Position numbers and translations under genes: made by a program. Source: CAZMZW01 sp963802275 (GTDB taxonomy: Bacteria > Chloroflexota > Anaerolineae > Anaerolineales > Anaerolineaceae). From it: a DNA stretch of 64,000 nucleotides. The stretch spans positions 1,240,001 to 1,304,000 of the forward strand of contig CAWDIB010000004.1 of the NCBI GenBank assembly GCA_963802275.1, in the 5' to 3' direction. Under the pieces are notes generated by a model. It was not told where the DNA came from, did not search any database, and saw only the letters and a program-made list of their open reading frames with translations. Positions 53,831 to 61,373 of the stretch are shown here, one piece after another; the stretch's first letter is position 1; each line of letters begins with the position of its first letter.

Positions 53831-54469
53831 TCATCCAGTTTCCACTTTGATCTCAGTGAAAGGGTTGAGGTTCATTTCCTGGCGAATGATGATGAGCTGG
53901 TCGTGGAAATAACGCACCATGCCAGCCCCCCATTGGGCCAGGTTGGGCATTTGCCCGGGCAGCCCGCCCCAGGATTCATTCAGCATTTGGGAGCGGATGG
54001 TGGCAGAAAAGCCAGCAGCACCAGCCACCAGGATGGGTTTATGATCGGTGCGCACGGTGGTGGTGGCAGCGGAATCCAGGTCCTTGATCTTCTGCGGTTT
54101 GGCATATTCCAGGTAGATCTTCTCCCCGTTCTTTGGAATGGGATTGTTCTTGAAAAAGAGATAAGGAATTCCAGCCACCCAATGCAGCACGTGATCTTCG
54201 CGGGCACGCTCATAGATATCCGTCAAAGTGGAGACATAAGGATGGAGACACCAGAGAATACTGATCAAGTCAGTTTGTGATGTCAGAGCCACTCGGCGGC
54301 TGGTGGCAGTGAGGTCGATGGTGGCGGTGGTGAAATCCGGAAACGCGCGGGTGTAGTCGTTCAGAGCGCGACGGATGGCCTCGTCCAGCGTGGTGGTGCT
54401 GTACTTGGTGCCAGTGTCGAGCAAGGAAGCAAGAACTGAAGCGCGATATTCTGCAAAATCGTTGGCCAT
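53831..54469 (-). CDS. Phage head-tail connector/adaptor protein
   Basis: A 212-residue intact frame. The N-terminal 'FAEYRASVLASLLDTGTKYSTTTLDEAIRRALNDYTRAFPDFTTATIDL' resembles gp6-like head-tail adaptors, which are short helical proteins seated under the portal. It is followed by a beta-rich middle region and a helical C-terminus. Its place between holin and MuF-like genes, near the portal-capsid module, fits. The assignment is inferred from position and helical pattern. Confidence 0.6.
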   Translation of the reverse strand: MANDFAEYRASVLASLLDTGTKYSTTTLDEAIRRALNDYTRAFPDFTTATIDLTATSRRVALTSQTDLISILWCLHPYVSTLTDIYERAREDHVLHWVAGIPYLFFKNNPIPKNGEKIYLEYAKPQKIKDLDSAATTTVRTDHKPILVAGAAGFSATIRSQMLNESWGGLPGQMPNLAQWGAGMVRYFHDQLIIIRQEMNLNPFTEIKVETG

Positions 54470-54534
54470 AATTACTCATTTCAGGGCGGGCGACGGAAGG
54501 GCGGCGCCCGCCCATTCAGGAGGAGCTGAGAGTA

Positions 54535-54823
54535 TTAAAGGTCTTGTGCTTTCTCTGCGAGAGCGGCGCCGGTCTTGTATATGCCGGTGGCAGCAAGGCC
54601 CAACAAAAAGCCGTTCAGTACGAAGTCAATGGTCGAGTGGGAACGGCCAGGCTGGGATAGCGAAGAGGTAAGCCATCAGGAAAGCAAAGGCGGTGATCAT
54701 CCAGGCTTTAGCCCACTTGAACGGCTCCATGAACAGCCGGAAATAAGCAGTGATGGCCATGACCATGCCAACGATCAGGACGTTGGCTTCCACCAAGGCG
54801 ATGGTGGATTGAATGAGTTGCAA
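54535..54823 (-). pseudogene. Holin-like two-helix membrane protein, one frameshift
   Basis: The frame 54626-54823 (65 residues) has two TM helices ('IALVEANVLIVGMVMAITAYF' and 'WMITAFAFLMAYLFAIPAW'). Dropping one base near 54630 continues into 'STIDFVLNGFLLGLAATGIYKTGAALAEKAQDL', giving about 95 residues with three hydrophobic segments. A small phage membrane protein in this place is most likely the holin that lets the endolysin reach the wall. The extra base has the same sign as the others in this region. Confidence 0.6.
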
Positions 54824-54831
54824 AGAACATT

Positions 54832-55554
54832 TTAACTCCTTTTGATATAGATTTTGAAGGATGGAATAGTGATCTCCCAGATCACCCGAGGTGAAGGGTC
54901 AGGAAGGATGATCGGGTCGGTTGAGCCGCCGGATGGCGGGGTTTCACCAGTAGGCGGCGGCGTTTCTCCTGCAGGGGGAGAAGCCGGCAAGGCGACCTTT
55001 TCAAACAGGCCATCACCAGCGTACTGGATGGCACCGTCAGCGTGCTCCCAATAGTGGAGCTTATCCACATAGAGCGGTTTGGATGGGAGCTCGACCTTGT
55101 ACTCGCTGAGGAAGAGCTCGGCTTTTTGAAGGATCCTTTTTGAGACGATCTCGCAGTTCGGGCCGGATTGCAGGTTCACGTTCCAGTGTTTGAGGGTGGT
55201 GTAAAGCACCGGCTTCATGTTCGGTTTGAGCTGTTCGATCAGATATTCCACCCAAACGTTGATGAAAGTGAGGTCCACGTTGGGGGCCATGATGTTTAAC
55301 ATCAGGGGGAAGTCATTCCAACCAGGATTATATTGCTGGCAAAGTTCCAGCATGAAAGAGGCGTGATGGAAAGCGTCATGCTCAGCGGTTACGACCGGGC
55401 GCTGGTAAATACCGCGCCGGATCCGTGAGCAAAGGTCCCAGTGCTTGCTGAAAGTGGGGTCGGTTTGCAGCCCGATCTTGCCCAGGATGAAGGCAAAGCC
55501 AAAGCTGGCCGGAATGGCGTCTGAAGTTTTATGAGGAAAATATCCTTTAATCAT
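54832..55554 (-). CDS. GH25-like fold protein lacking catalytic acids, with Pro-rich tail
   Basis: A 240-residue intact frame. Its order of strands resembles GH25 lysozymes: 'FAFILGKIGLQTDPTFSKHWDLCSRIRRGIY', 'FPLMLNIMAPNVDLTFINVWVEYLI', 'MKPVLYTTLKHWN'. The catalytic positions are not kept: the N-terminal DxSH is 'GYFPHK' and the D-x-E motif is 'LNIMAP'. The C-terminus is a linker 'SPPAGETPPPTGETPPSGG' and a short beta segment. It may bind glycan or act as a structural head or tail part instead of cutting. The genuine endolysin is at 60447-61169. Confidence 0.45.
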   Translation of the reverse strand: MIKGYFPHKTSDAIPASFGFAFILGKIGLQTDPTFSKHWDLCSRIRRGIYQRPVVTAEHDAFHHASFMLELCQQYNPGWNDFPLMLNIMAPNVDLTFINVWVEYLIEQLKPNMKPVLYTTLKHWNVNLQSGPNCEIVSKRILQKAELFLSEYKVELPSKPLYVDKLHYWEHADGAIQYAGDGLFEKVALPASPPAGETPPPTGETPPSGGSTDPIILPDPSPRVIWEITIPSFKIYIKRS

Positions 55555-55706
55555 AGTTATTTTGTCCTACAGGTCATCTAGTTCATTTGTTCCAAATAAA
55601 TCGATTATTTTGAATCCTAGAGCCATCTGCGGGCATTCTAATAGTCATCTGAGCGGGAGTGAGGGGTGCACCCCCGCTCAGAAAGGCAAAGGCTGAGAGG
55701 TACAGC

Positions 55707-56219
55707 CTAAACCCGCAGGTCATAATTGACGCGAGCACCATAGAAAACGAAGTCTGTGGTGGCTGCGCAGTCAACGATGAGTTCCAGGACAAACGCGTCG
55801 CCATCGTCCGACCAGGCAGGGGTGGTGATGGTGAAGGTCAGGACGTGGTCGGTGTCCACTGCCAGGCGTTCGGCGGCGGTGTCGTGCCCGGTGTCGCAGG
55901 TGCCGGTGACGGCTGCGCCAGTGATGGCGGTGTCATCTGCGCCCAGGGTCATTTTTTCCAGCTCGACGGTCGCAAAATCGTCGGCTGCAGCCGTGGCGAT
56001 CTTGTAATAAACGTCGATGGATTTGATCTTGACGCCTTTAAGCGCTGAGGCATTGCTCCCGACATTGAGGGGAATCAAGGCCGTGAAGCTGGCGTCCGCC
56101 TGGGAGCGGACCATCGAGACCACATTGCTGGCGATGGTGGGGGTCCAGGTGCCGGCAGTGAATTGGAAGAGCAACGCCGAGATGAACTTGCTCATGTGGG
56201 TGTCTTGAACGTAACCCAT
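55707..56219 (-). CDS. Phage head/decoration-type structural protein
   Basis: A 170-residue intact frame. It has no TM helix and is beta-rich with many Thr/Ala/Asp residues ('AITGAAVTGTCDTGHDTAAERLAVDTDHVLTFTITTPAWSDDGDAFVLELIVDC'), a composition typical of capsid decoration or head-closure proteins. It follows directly after the capsid gene, the usual place for a decoration protein. No specific family is recognised. Confidence 0.5.
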   Translation of the reverse strand: MGYVQDTHMSKFISALLFQFTAGTWTPTIASNVVSMVRSQADASFTALIPLNVGSNASALKGVKIKSIDVYYKIATAAADDFATVELEKMTLGADDTAITGAAVTGTCDTGHDTAAERLAVDTDHVLTFTITTPAWSDDGDAFVLELIVDCAATTDFVFYGARVNYDLRV

Positions 56220-56296
56220 TTTGAACTCCTTTGAATTATTTTACATTGTAAACATTATAAGGCAGCCGAGCGAAGCGAAGTCGCCGGACCGCCCCT

Positions 56297-56405
56297 CTCT
56301 CCGGCGGGAGAGCGGAGCTTCCGGGGCTGCCTGGTTGAACCACCCCACCCCACCTCCCCTCGGAGAGGGGAGGAGAAGGAGGAGCAGGCGGCGGGGACGC
56401 CGCCT
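56297..56405. repeat. Cluster of three GC-rich hairpins
   Basis: CTCTCC / GGAGAG around GGCG at 56297-56312, CCTCCCCTC / GAGGGGAGG around GGA at 56353-56373, and AGGCGGCG / CGCCGCCT around GGGA at 56386-56405. The last core is the same as the one at 53116 and 61735. The cluster lies between the capsid gene and the head protein and may stop or slow transcription. Confidence 0.85.
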
Positions 56406-56426
56406 GGATCAGGGTGGGAGAAAAAC

Positions 56427-58461
56427 TTATCCACCCACATTGGACTTGTGCAGCGGGCGGAAGTCATTGACCCAAACAGCCAGGAAGTGGCGGACTTTCA
56501 GGCGGTGCTCGTCGTTCATGAACACGGCCGGCGAAAGCTCGTCGCCGGCGATGAAGATCTCCGGCATGATGCCGAAGCGCTCACCCACATAGATGGCCGG
56601 AGCGACCAGCAGGATCACACACTGCGGCCCAGTCGGTGGCGTCCGTCCATTCGGGCACGGTGACCACATCACCAGGCTGGCCACGCTGCAGGTTCTCGCT
56701 GTAGATGTTGGCGGCGTTCTCCAGGGATGGGTAGAGGATCTTCATGGCGGTGAGCTGCAGGACACGCGGCACCACGCAGAAGCGCGGGATTGATGGCCAT
56801 CTTGGGGCCGGTGCCGTAGTAGCCGGCAGCCTGCTTGATGAGCATGGGCTGGTTGTAGACAGCACGGCTGACCACGTCCCATTCTGCAGCAGCCAGGGCG
56901 GTGGTCAGCAGGTTCGTATGGCCGCCGGCGGTGGTGACGGCGGTGGCATTGAACAGGGCGCCGGTGTCTGCCATGGTGGGGCCGACGTTGGAGTTGTCGG
57001 TGAAGATGGCAGCCACCAGGGCGCTGATCTTGCGCAGGCCGGCGCTGGCCAGTTCGCGGGGATAGGCTGCCAGCTTGCGGGTTTCGTCGCGGTCGATCAG
57101 CTCGAGCGTGAGCGGGATATAACCACCGTACTTGACGAAGGAGGCGGTTTCCGGGCTGTCGCCGATGGCAAGCTCGGTGTATTCGGCGCCTTCTGCGACG
57201 GTGGGCAGGGTGCCGACAGTTCCGACCAGGGTGCCGGTGATGGCGTTGACGAGGATTGAAGTGCTCCTGGCGGGAGATCCTGGTCCACCAGTCATAGCCG
57301 GCCTGACCCAGGGCGTCCCAGGTGTTGACCACGATCTTGTTGAGGGCGTTCTTCACCAGGCCGGTGAAGTCGGCGGTGGTGGCCAGCTGGACGCGGTCAT
57401 GCGTTGTAACCACCGTGCAGGTCATAGTCGCCGGTGAGCATGAGGTAGAGCTCACGGATACCGGAGAGAGGCGCGACCTGCAGAGCCTTGGCTTCCGGCG
57501 TGCGGGGAGCGCCGAGCAGGTCGTCGACCGCTGCCTGGAGCTTGTCCGCGCTGTTGAAGACAGCGCTGATACGCGGACCCTGGACTGCCGAGCCGGCGGT
57601 CAGTTCGGAAATGAGGCCGCGGGTCTCGCCGATGGCTTTCTGCAGCTCTTCGGCTTCGAAAACGCGGTCCTTGAATTGGTTGCGGAGCAGGTCCTGTGCG
57701 GGCGCTGGCAGCTTGCTGGCTTGCAGGGCTGATTCCAGGAAGTGACCGCACATCTGCTGGCGCATTTCACGGGCGTTCTCGGCTTCCTTTTGGATCTCCT
57801 TGATACGGCCGTGTTCGTCCAGGAGCGAGCGGACTGCGTCCTGGTCCTTCTTGATCTGTGCGGTGAGGGGCTGCACAGTGGGCAGGGTCGGCTGCTCTGC
57901 CTGGTTGGGCGATTCGTGAATCGCCCCTACGTTGGATTCTGACATTCTGTACTCCTTTTGTTTTTGTAGCTTCGAATAAACCTGACGGATGAATTCCCCG
58001 CCGCGGGCGGGATTGACGACCAGGTCGACGCTGAACACCCGGAGGATGTCGTCGACCTTCTTACCGGCAGCGGTGAATACCAGGTCTGCCGAAAAACCGA
58101 CTTTGGGTTTTGGTTCGGATGAGCTGAGCAGGGATTGGCCGAGCTCTTTCAGCACGGCTGCGCCGGGTCCGATGGGGCGCAGTTTGAGCTTCACTCCCTG
58201 GCGGGCTTCGTCCCATTCGGGGCTGTAGCAAATGCCGGCCAGGTCGTGCACGGAATTGCCGAACCAGTGATGATCAATGAATGATTCAATGCCATCCCAT
58301 AACTGCACGGATTTCTTTAGAACGTCTGTGCTGAATTCCCAGCCATTGCCCACTCCGGCGGTGATGGCGAGGATCTCGAATTCGCCTTTCTCGTTGACCT
58401 GGGAATCCTGCAGGTCGATATGAATTTGGGTTTGATTGCCTAATGAATTGGGGTTATCCAT
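56427..58461 (-). pseudogene. Prohead protease-major capsid protein fusion, four frameshifts
   Basis: One continuous product of about 676 residues. The first piece, 57397-58461, is intact. Its residues 1-160 look like a capsid maturation protease: 'DHHWFGNSVHDLAG' (His64/65) and 'VGFSADLVF' (Ser124) are candidate catalytic residues, then 'VDLVVNPARGGEFI'. Residues 170-290 are a coiled-coil, scaffold-like stretch. From about 330 it runs into an HK97-type major capsid protein ('LYLMLTGDYDLHGGY', then 'VQLATTADFTGLVKNALNKIVVNTWDALGQAGYDWWTRI', 'GTLPTVAEGAEYTEL', 'FVKYGGYIPLTLELIDRDETR') spread over pieces 57455, 57295, 56865 and 56684. Dropping one base near each join restores the frame. There is no stop or start between protease and capsid. 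Confidence 0.75.
57907..57926. repeat. GGGCGATTC-GT-GAATCGCCC palindrome inside the capsid fusion gene
   Basis: A 9-bp perfect stem with a 2-base loop, followed by CTAC, is read in frame as 'NVGAIHESP' (residues 177-185 of the fusion) in the linker between protease and scaffold parts. The same core motif (GTAGGGGCGATTC...GAATCGCCC) is a widespread interspersed palindrome in bacterial genomes, which I recognise from general knowledge. Confidence 0.8.
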
Positions 58462-58470
58462 AATTACTCC

Positions 58471-59022
58471 TTAAATTAATGACCATTGCTCAGCCATTGC
58501 GGCGGCAATGCCTGGATAAGATCGGCTTCTATTCTTTGATCTTTTATTGGATGGCGATTCAGTATGAATTCGGGGATTTCTCCCATTAACCATATTTGTG
58601 GGAATAAGTTTAGGAAGGTTTTTTAACCACAGGCAGGTGGATTTTGTTTCACCATGGCCGAACATCCAGGGTTGAATGATCTGGTCGGGTTTCCCGATCG
58701 CACTTGCGATAATGCTGATTGGATTTTCAATGCAGATTTTTTCTATTGGGGCAGACATCAGGCAGAGGACGAAGTCCAATGCTTCCAACTGTTCCCAGGG
58801 GTGCTCTTTGAACCAACGAGCTGCGCTGACTGCAAGATGGGTGCAGGGTGGGTGCGCGATCATCAGGTCCCAGCCATCTTTGATAACTGATAGAACATCA
58901 CCCTGGATATGATTGCCTGGTATTTCAGTAGGCAATTGGTCGCAGCTCCAGGCGTCATGACCTTTGGCTTTGAAGGCTTCGCGTGTAATTCCAGAGAATT
59001 CACAGGCGATTAATACTTTCAT
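58471..59022 (-). CDS. Phage DNA methylase (cytosine-methyltransferase-like)
   Basis: A 183-residue protein. 'MKVLIACEFSGITREAFKAKGHDAWSCDQ' is a SAM-binding motif I of the Dcm type, and 'LMIAHPPCTHLAVSAARWF' holds the PC catalytic motif. It is much shorter than full C5 methyltransferases and lacks their recognition domain, like the small methylase-like proteins common in phages. It overlaps the portal stop by 4 bases (ATGA) and leads to the capsid fusion 9 bases later. It may protect phage DNA, but activity is not shown. Confidence 0.8.
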   Translation of the reverse strand: MKVLIACEFSGITREAFKAKGHDAWSCDQLPTEIPGNHIQGDVLSVIKDGWDLMIAHPPCTHLAVSAARWFKEHPWEQLEALDFVLCLMSAPIEKICIENPISIIASAIGKPDQIIQPWMFGHGETKSTCLWLKNLPKLIPTNMVNGRNPRIHTESPSNKRSKNRSRSYPGIAAAMAEQWSLI

Positions 59023-60443
59023 TTCTTCACGCCTTTGCTCTTATCACCTTTGGCTGCGGGTGGGTAGTTGTGGGGGTCGGGTGTGCCATCGGTGGAAGCA
59101 CCGTCATTTTGTGGGGAATCATCGGGAGGTAATGTATGGGGGGCGGCTGCGCCGCGCCTGAGCATTTCCTCGATGTCGATATTCTCACCGGTGAACTTAT
59201 AGAGCAGGCGGAGGAATTCCGAATCATCTATCAAGCTGCGGTCGCGGGTGGTTGTCAGGACGGCTAAAATGTTCCCGGCAGCCATGGCGAGAGAGATATT
59301 ATCAGCAGTGTTAATATCAGTGCCAGCAATACTAAGTTCATAAGGATTAACTGTTCTTTTCGCTTTAAGGGCTTCATCGATGATTCCTTTACGGTTGCAG
59401 GCCACCGTCAAAATGTCCTGGATGATCCAGATGAAATATTTCTGTCTTTCCTGGAATCGGCGGTAGGTTGGCCCGCCCGAAGCTTCAGCCGTTGTGCGAG
59501 TCGCAGACTCAGGCTCAGCCAGGAAGTGCATGGGGATACCGCTTCCGGACGCGATCATCTTTTTGAGGGCCAGCCCATCTTCGGCAGCGTCCCGGCTTTC
59601 AAGCTTCGGGCTGATCACATTCCAGACTTCGTTCTCGTCGGTCACCAGAATGGATCCTGGCTGCGGGGGCTCTGCGTTGAGGGCTTGCTGGCGTGCCTTG
59701 CGCTGCACCTCTGAGGCGAACTTTGCGCTTACAGTGTAAAGAAATGCGTTTCGATACCTGTTCAAGCGGGCGCGGTCTTCCAGCCAGTTGGAATAGCGGG
59801 AGAGCCATTTCAGGATCGGCGCGAGGTCGGATTCGCCCCACTGAGCGCCGGACGGTTTGTTGATGGTGTACTGGATCATAACGGCTTTATTGAGGTCGTC
59901 CTCTTTCTCGTCGTAGGCGGTGAAGGTCTGCGCGTCCAGGGTTTTGATATCCTGTTTCATTTTGAAGCTGACCGGCTGCTCGATGTCATTGGCGCGGGCG
60001 TTGATCTCGTCCACGTTCGAGGTCGGCACCACGCGCACAAAGGACATGCCAGACGGGTCGGATGAAAACAGGATGAAAAGATTGCCGGAGCGCGTCAGCT
60101 CGTCGCACATTTCCAGGATCCGCACTGACATATTATTCAGGCGGTGATTCCAAAATTCGTTTATGAATAAACCAACCTTTTTATTTTTCGAGGTGATGGA
60201 TAGCCCGCCACCCACGCAGTATTGTGAAGTGAGCTCGACGATGCGGCGCGCGAGTGGGTTAGTGCGCCAGGCGGCGAGCGATTGCTCGAGGATCTCCGCG
60301 CGGTCAGGGACCAGGCGGTCGCGATCGGATTGATTCATGGAGCGGACGCCGACCATGAAGTTGGCTTCTGATTCCAGGATGGCAAGTTGAGCCCGGACGG
60401 CGGCGTCTATTTGAGATTTGAAAAGGCGGTCTAATATTCCCAT
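59019..60443 (-). CDS. Phage portal protein
   Basis: A 474-residue intact protein. The N-terminal helical region, 'SLAAWRTNPLARRIVELTSQYCVGGGL' near residue 55, 'FWNHRLNNMSVRILEMCDELTRSGNLFILF' near 95, and the 'MHFLAEPESATRTTAEASGGPTYRRFQERQKYFIW' region near 310 fit the portal fold. The C-terminal tail is Pro/Asp/Lys-rich. It forms the DNA gate of the capsid. It overlaps the methylase by 4 bases and follows the endolysin by 3 bases. Confidence 0.88.
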   Translation of the reverse strand: MGILDRLFKSQIDAAVRAQLAILESEANFMVGVRSMNQSDRDRLVPDRAEILEQSLAAWRTNPLARRIVELTSQYCVGGGLSITSKNKKVGLFINEFWNHRLNNMSVRILEMCDELTRSGNLFILFSSDPSGMSFVRVVPTSNVDEINARANDIEQPVSFKMKQDIKTLDAQTFTAYDEKEDDLNKAVMIQYTINKPSGAQWGESDLAPILKWLSRYSNWLEDRARLNRYRNAFLYTVSAKFASEVQRKARQQALNAEPPQPGSILVTDENEVWNVISPKLESRDAAEDGLALKKMIASGSGIPMHFLAEPESATRTTAEASGGPTYRRFQERQKYFIWIIQDILTVACNRKGIIDEALKAKRTVNPYELSIAGTDINTADNISLAMAAGNILAVLTTTRDRSLIDDSEFLRLLYKFTGENIDIEEMLRRGAAAPHTLPPDDSPQNDGASTDGTPDPHNYPPAAKGDKSKGVKK

Positions 60444-60446
60444 GGA

Positions 60447-61169
60447 TCACCGGCCAATGAGTGATTTGAAATACTCGCGGATGATGAAAGAGGGCGAGCG
60501 GAAAGGTGAATTGATATGATCAACTGGCGGCTGGATTGGTACATTCTTAAGAAGTTTTTGAAAAACCTCATCAGTGGATACCCACAAATTGCCATCCATG
60601 ACCGGGCAGCCGGGGATCTTGAGCTTGTCGGTGTACTGCCACATGACCACGCCAGGCTTGATGTTGGGGGACAGGTCGCCGATGGTGAGGCCGTAGCGGG
60701 CGATCCAGAAGAGCGTGCCGGCAGGCCAGGCAGGGTTGCCGCAATCGTTCACAATGAAACCATTGCGTGAATAAATAATGGGCTGGCGTCCAGTCTTATT
60801 TGCGAGCTCCTGATAAAAGGCAAGTACCTGCCTGGCCACATCAGCGGGCTTCATTCCGTCGCGGTCTTCGAGATCGATCACGGGCGGCAGGTCGGGCTCG
60901 TTACGAGCGCGGATGGCGGCATAGTGGCGGGCCTGTTTGGCTGCGCCGGCTGAGGGGTGGAAGTAATAATAGTCGCCGCAGATGATACCGGCAGCTTTCA
61001 GCTCGCGGATGTTGCGATCGTGCTGGGGGTCATCCACGGCGGGCTTGTTGGTGGTTTTGATATGGACCTCACCGGCTTTGACGATGGCAAACTTAATGCC
61101 GGCAGCTGCGAGCTTTTGGCAGTTGACTTTTGCCTGCCAGTGGGAGAAGTCTACTCCTTTGATAGCCAT
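60447..61169 (-). CDS. GH25 lysozyme-type endolysin
   Basis: A 240-residue N,O-acetylmuramidase that breaks peptidoglycan for phage release. Catalytic motifs are intact: 'KGVDFSHWQ' (Asp7) and 'PPVIDLEDRDG' (Asp99, Glu101). No signal peptide, so export needs the holin. The C-terminus is a short tail with no recognised wall-binding domain. It lies between terminase and portal, an unusual place for an endolysin. Confidence 0.93.
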   Translation of the reverse strand: MAIKGVDFSHWQAKVNCQKLAAAGIKFAIVKAGEVHIKTTNKPAVDDPQHDRNIRELKAAGIICGDYYYFHPSAGAAKQARHYAAIRARNEPDLPPVIDLEDRDGMKPADVARQVLAFYQELANKTGRQPIIYSRNGFIVNDCGNPAWPAGTLFWIARYGLTIGDLSPNIKPGVVMWQYTDKLKIPGCPVMDGNLWVSTDEVFQKLLKNVPIQPPVDHINSPFRSPSFIIREYFKSLIGR

Positions 61170-61372
61170 TGCTGCCTCGCATTTAATTCCAAGAGGATTT
61201 TCAGGATAGCTGCTGCTTCTTTGAGCAGCTGGCGTTCCAAAGCCAGGGCGGAGGACGAGCGCGAAGGCACGAACGGGAGTGAGGCTTCTGCCTGAGCGCT
61301 CGCTTGCCGCAGCCCGCGTGCGGACTTCGGCTTAGTGTCTTTAACTTGATACTTTTCTTCTTTTTCAGTCAT
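61151..61372 (-). CDS. Small phage protein of unknown function
   Basis: A 73-residue protein with an AAAGGA ribosome binding site before the ATG at 61372. It begins one base after the terminase stop and overlaps the endolysin start by 19 bases. Ends are charged and helical; the middle ('SAQAEASLPFVPSRSSSALALE') is low-complexity and comes from a GC-rich hairpin-like stretch. No family recognised. Confidence 0.5.
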   Translation of the reverse strand: MTEKEEKYQVKDTKPKSARGLRQASAQAEASLPFVPSRSSSALALERQLLKEAAAILKILLELNARQQWLSKE

Positions 61373-61373
61373 A

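Noticed and set aside
50308..58461. Programmed ribosomal frameshifting as the reason for the many shifted frames
   Set aside because: About ten sites, mostly without slippery heptamers or downstream stems, make this far less likely than errors or decay.
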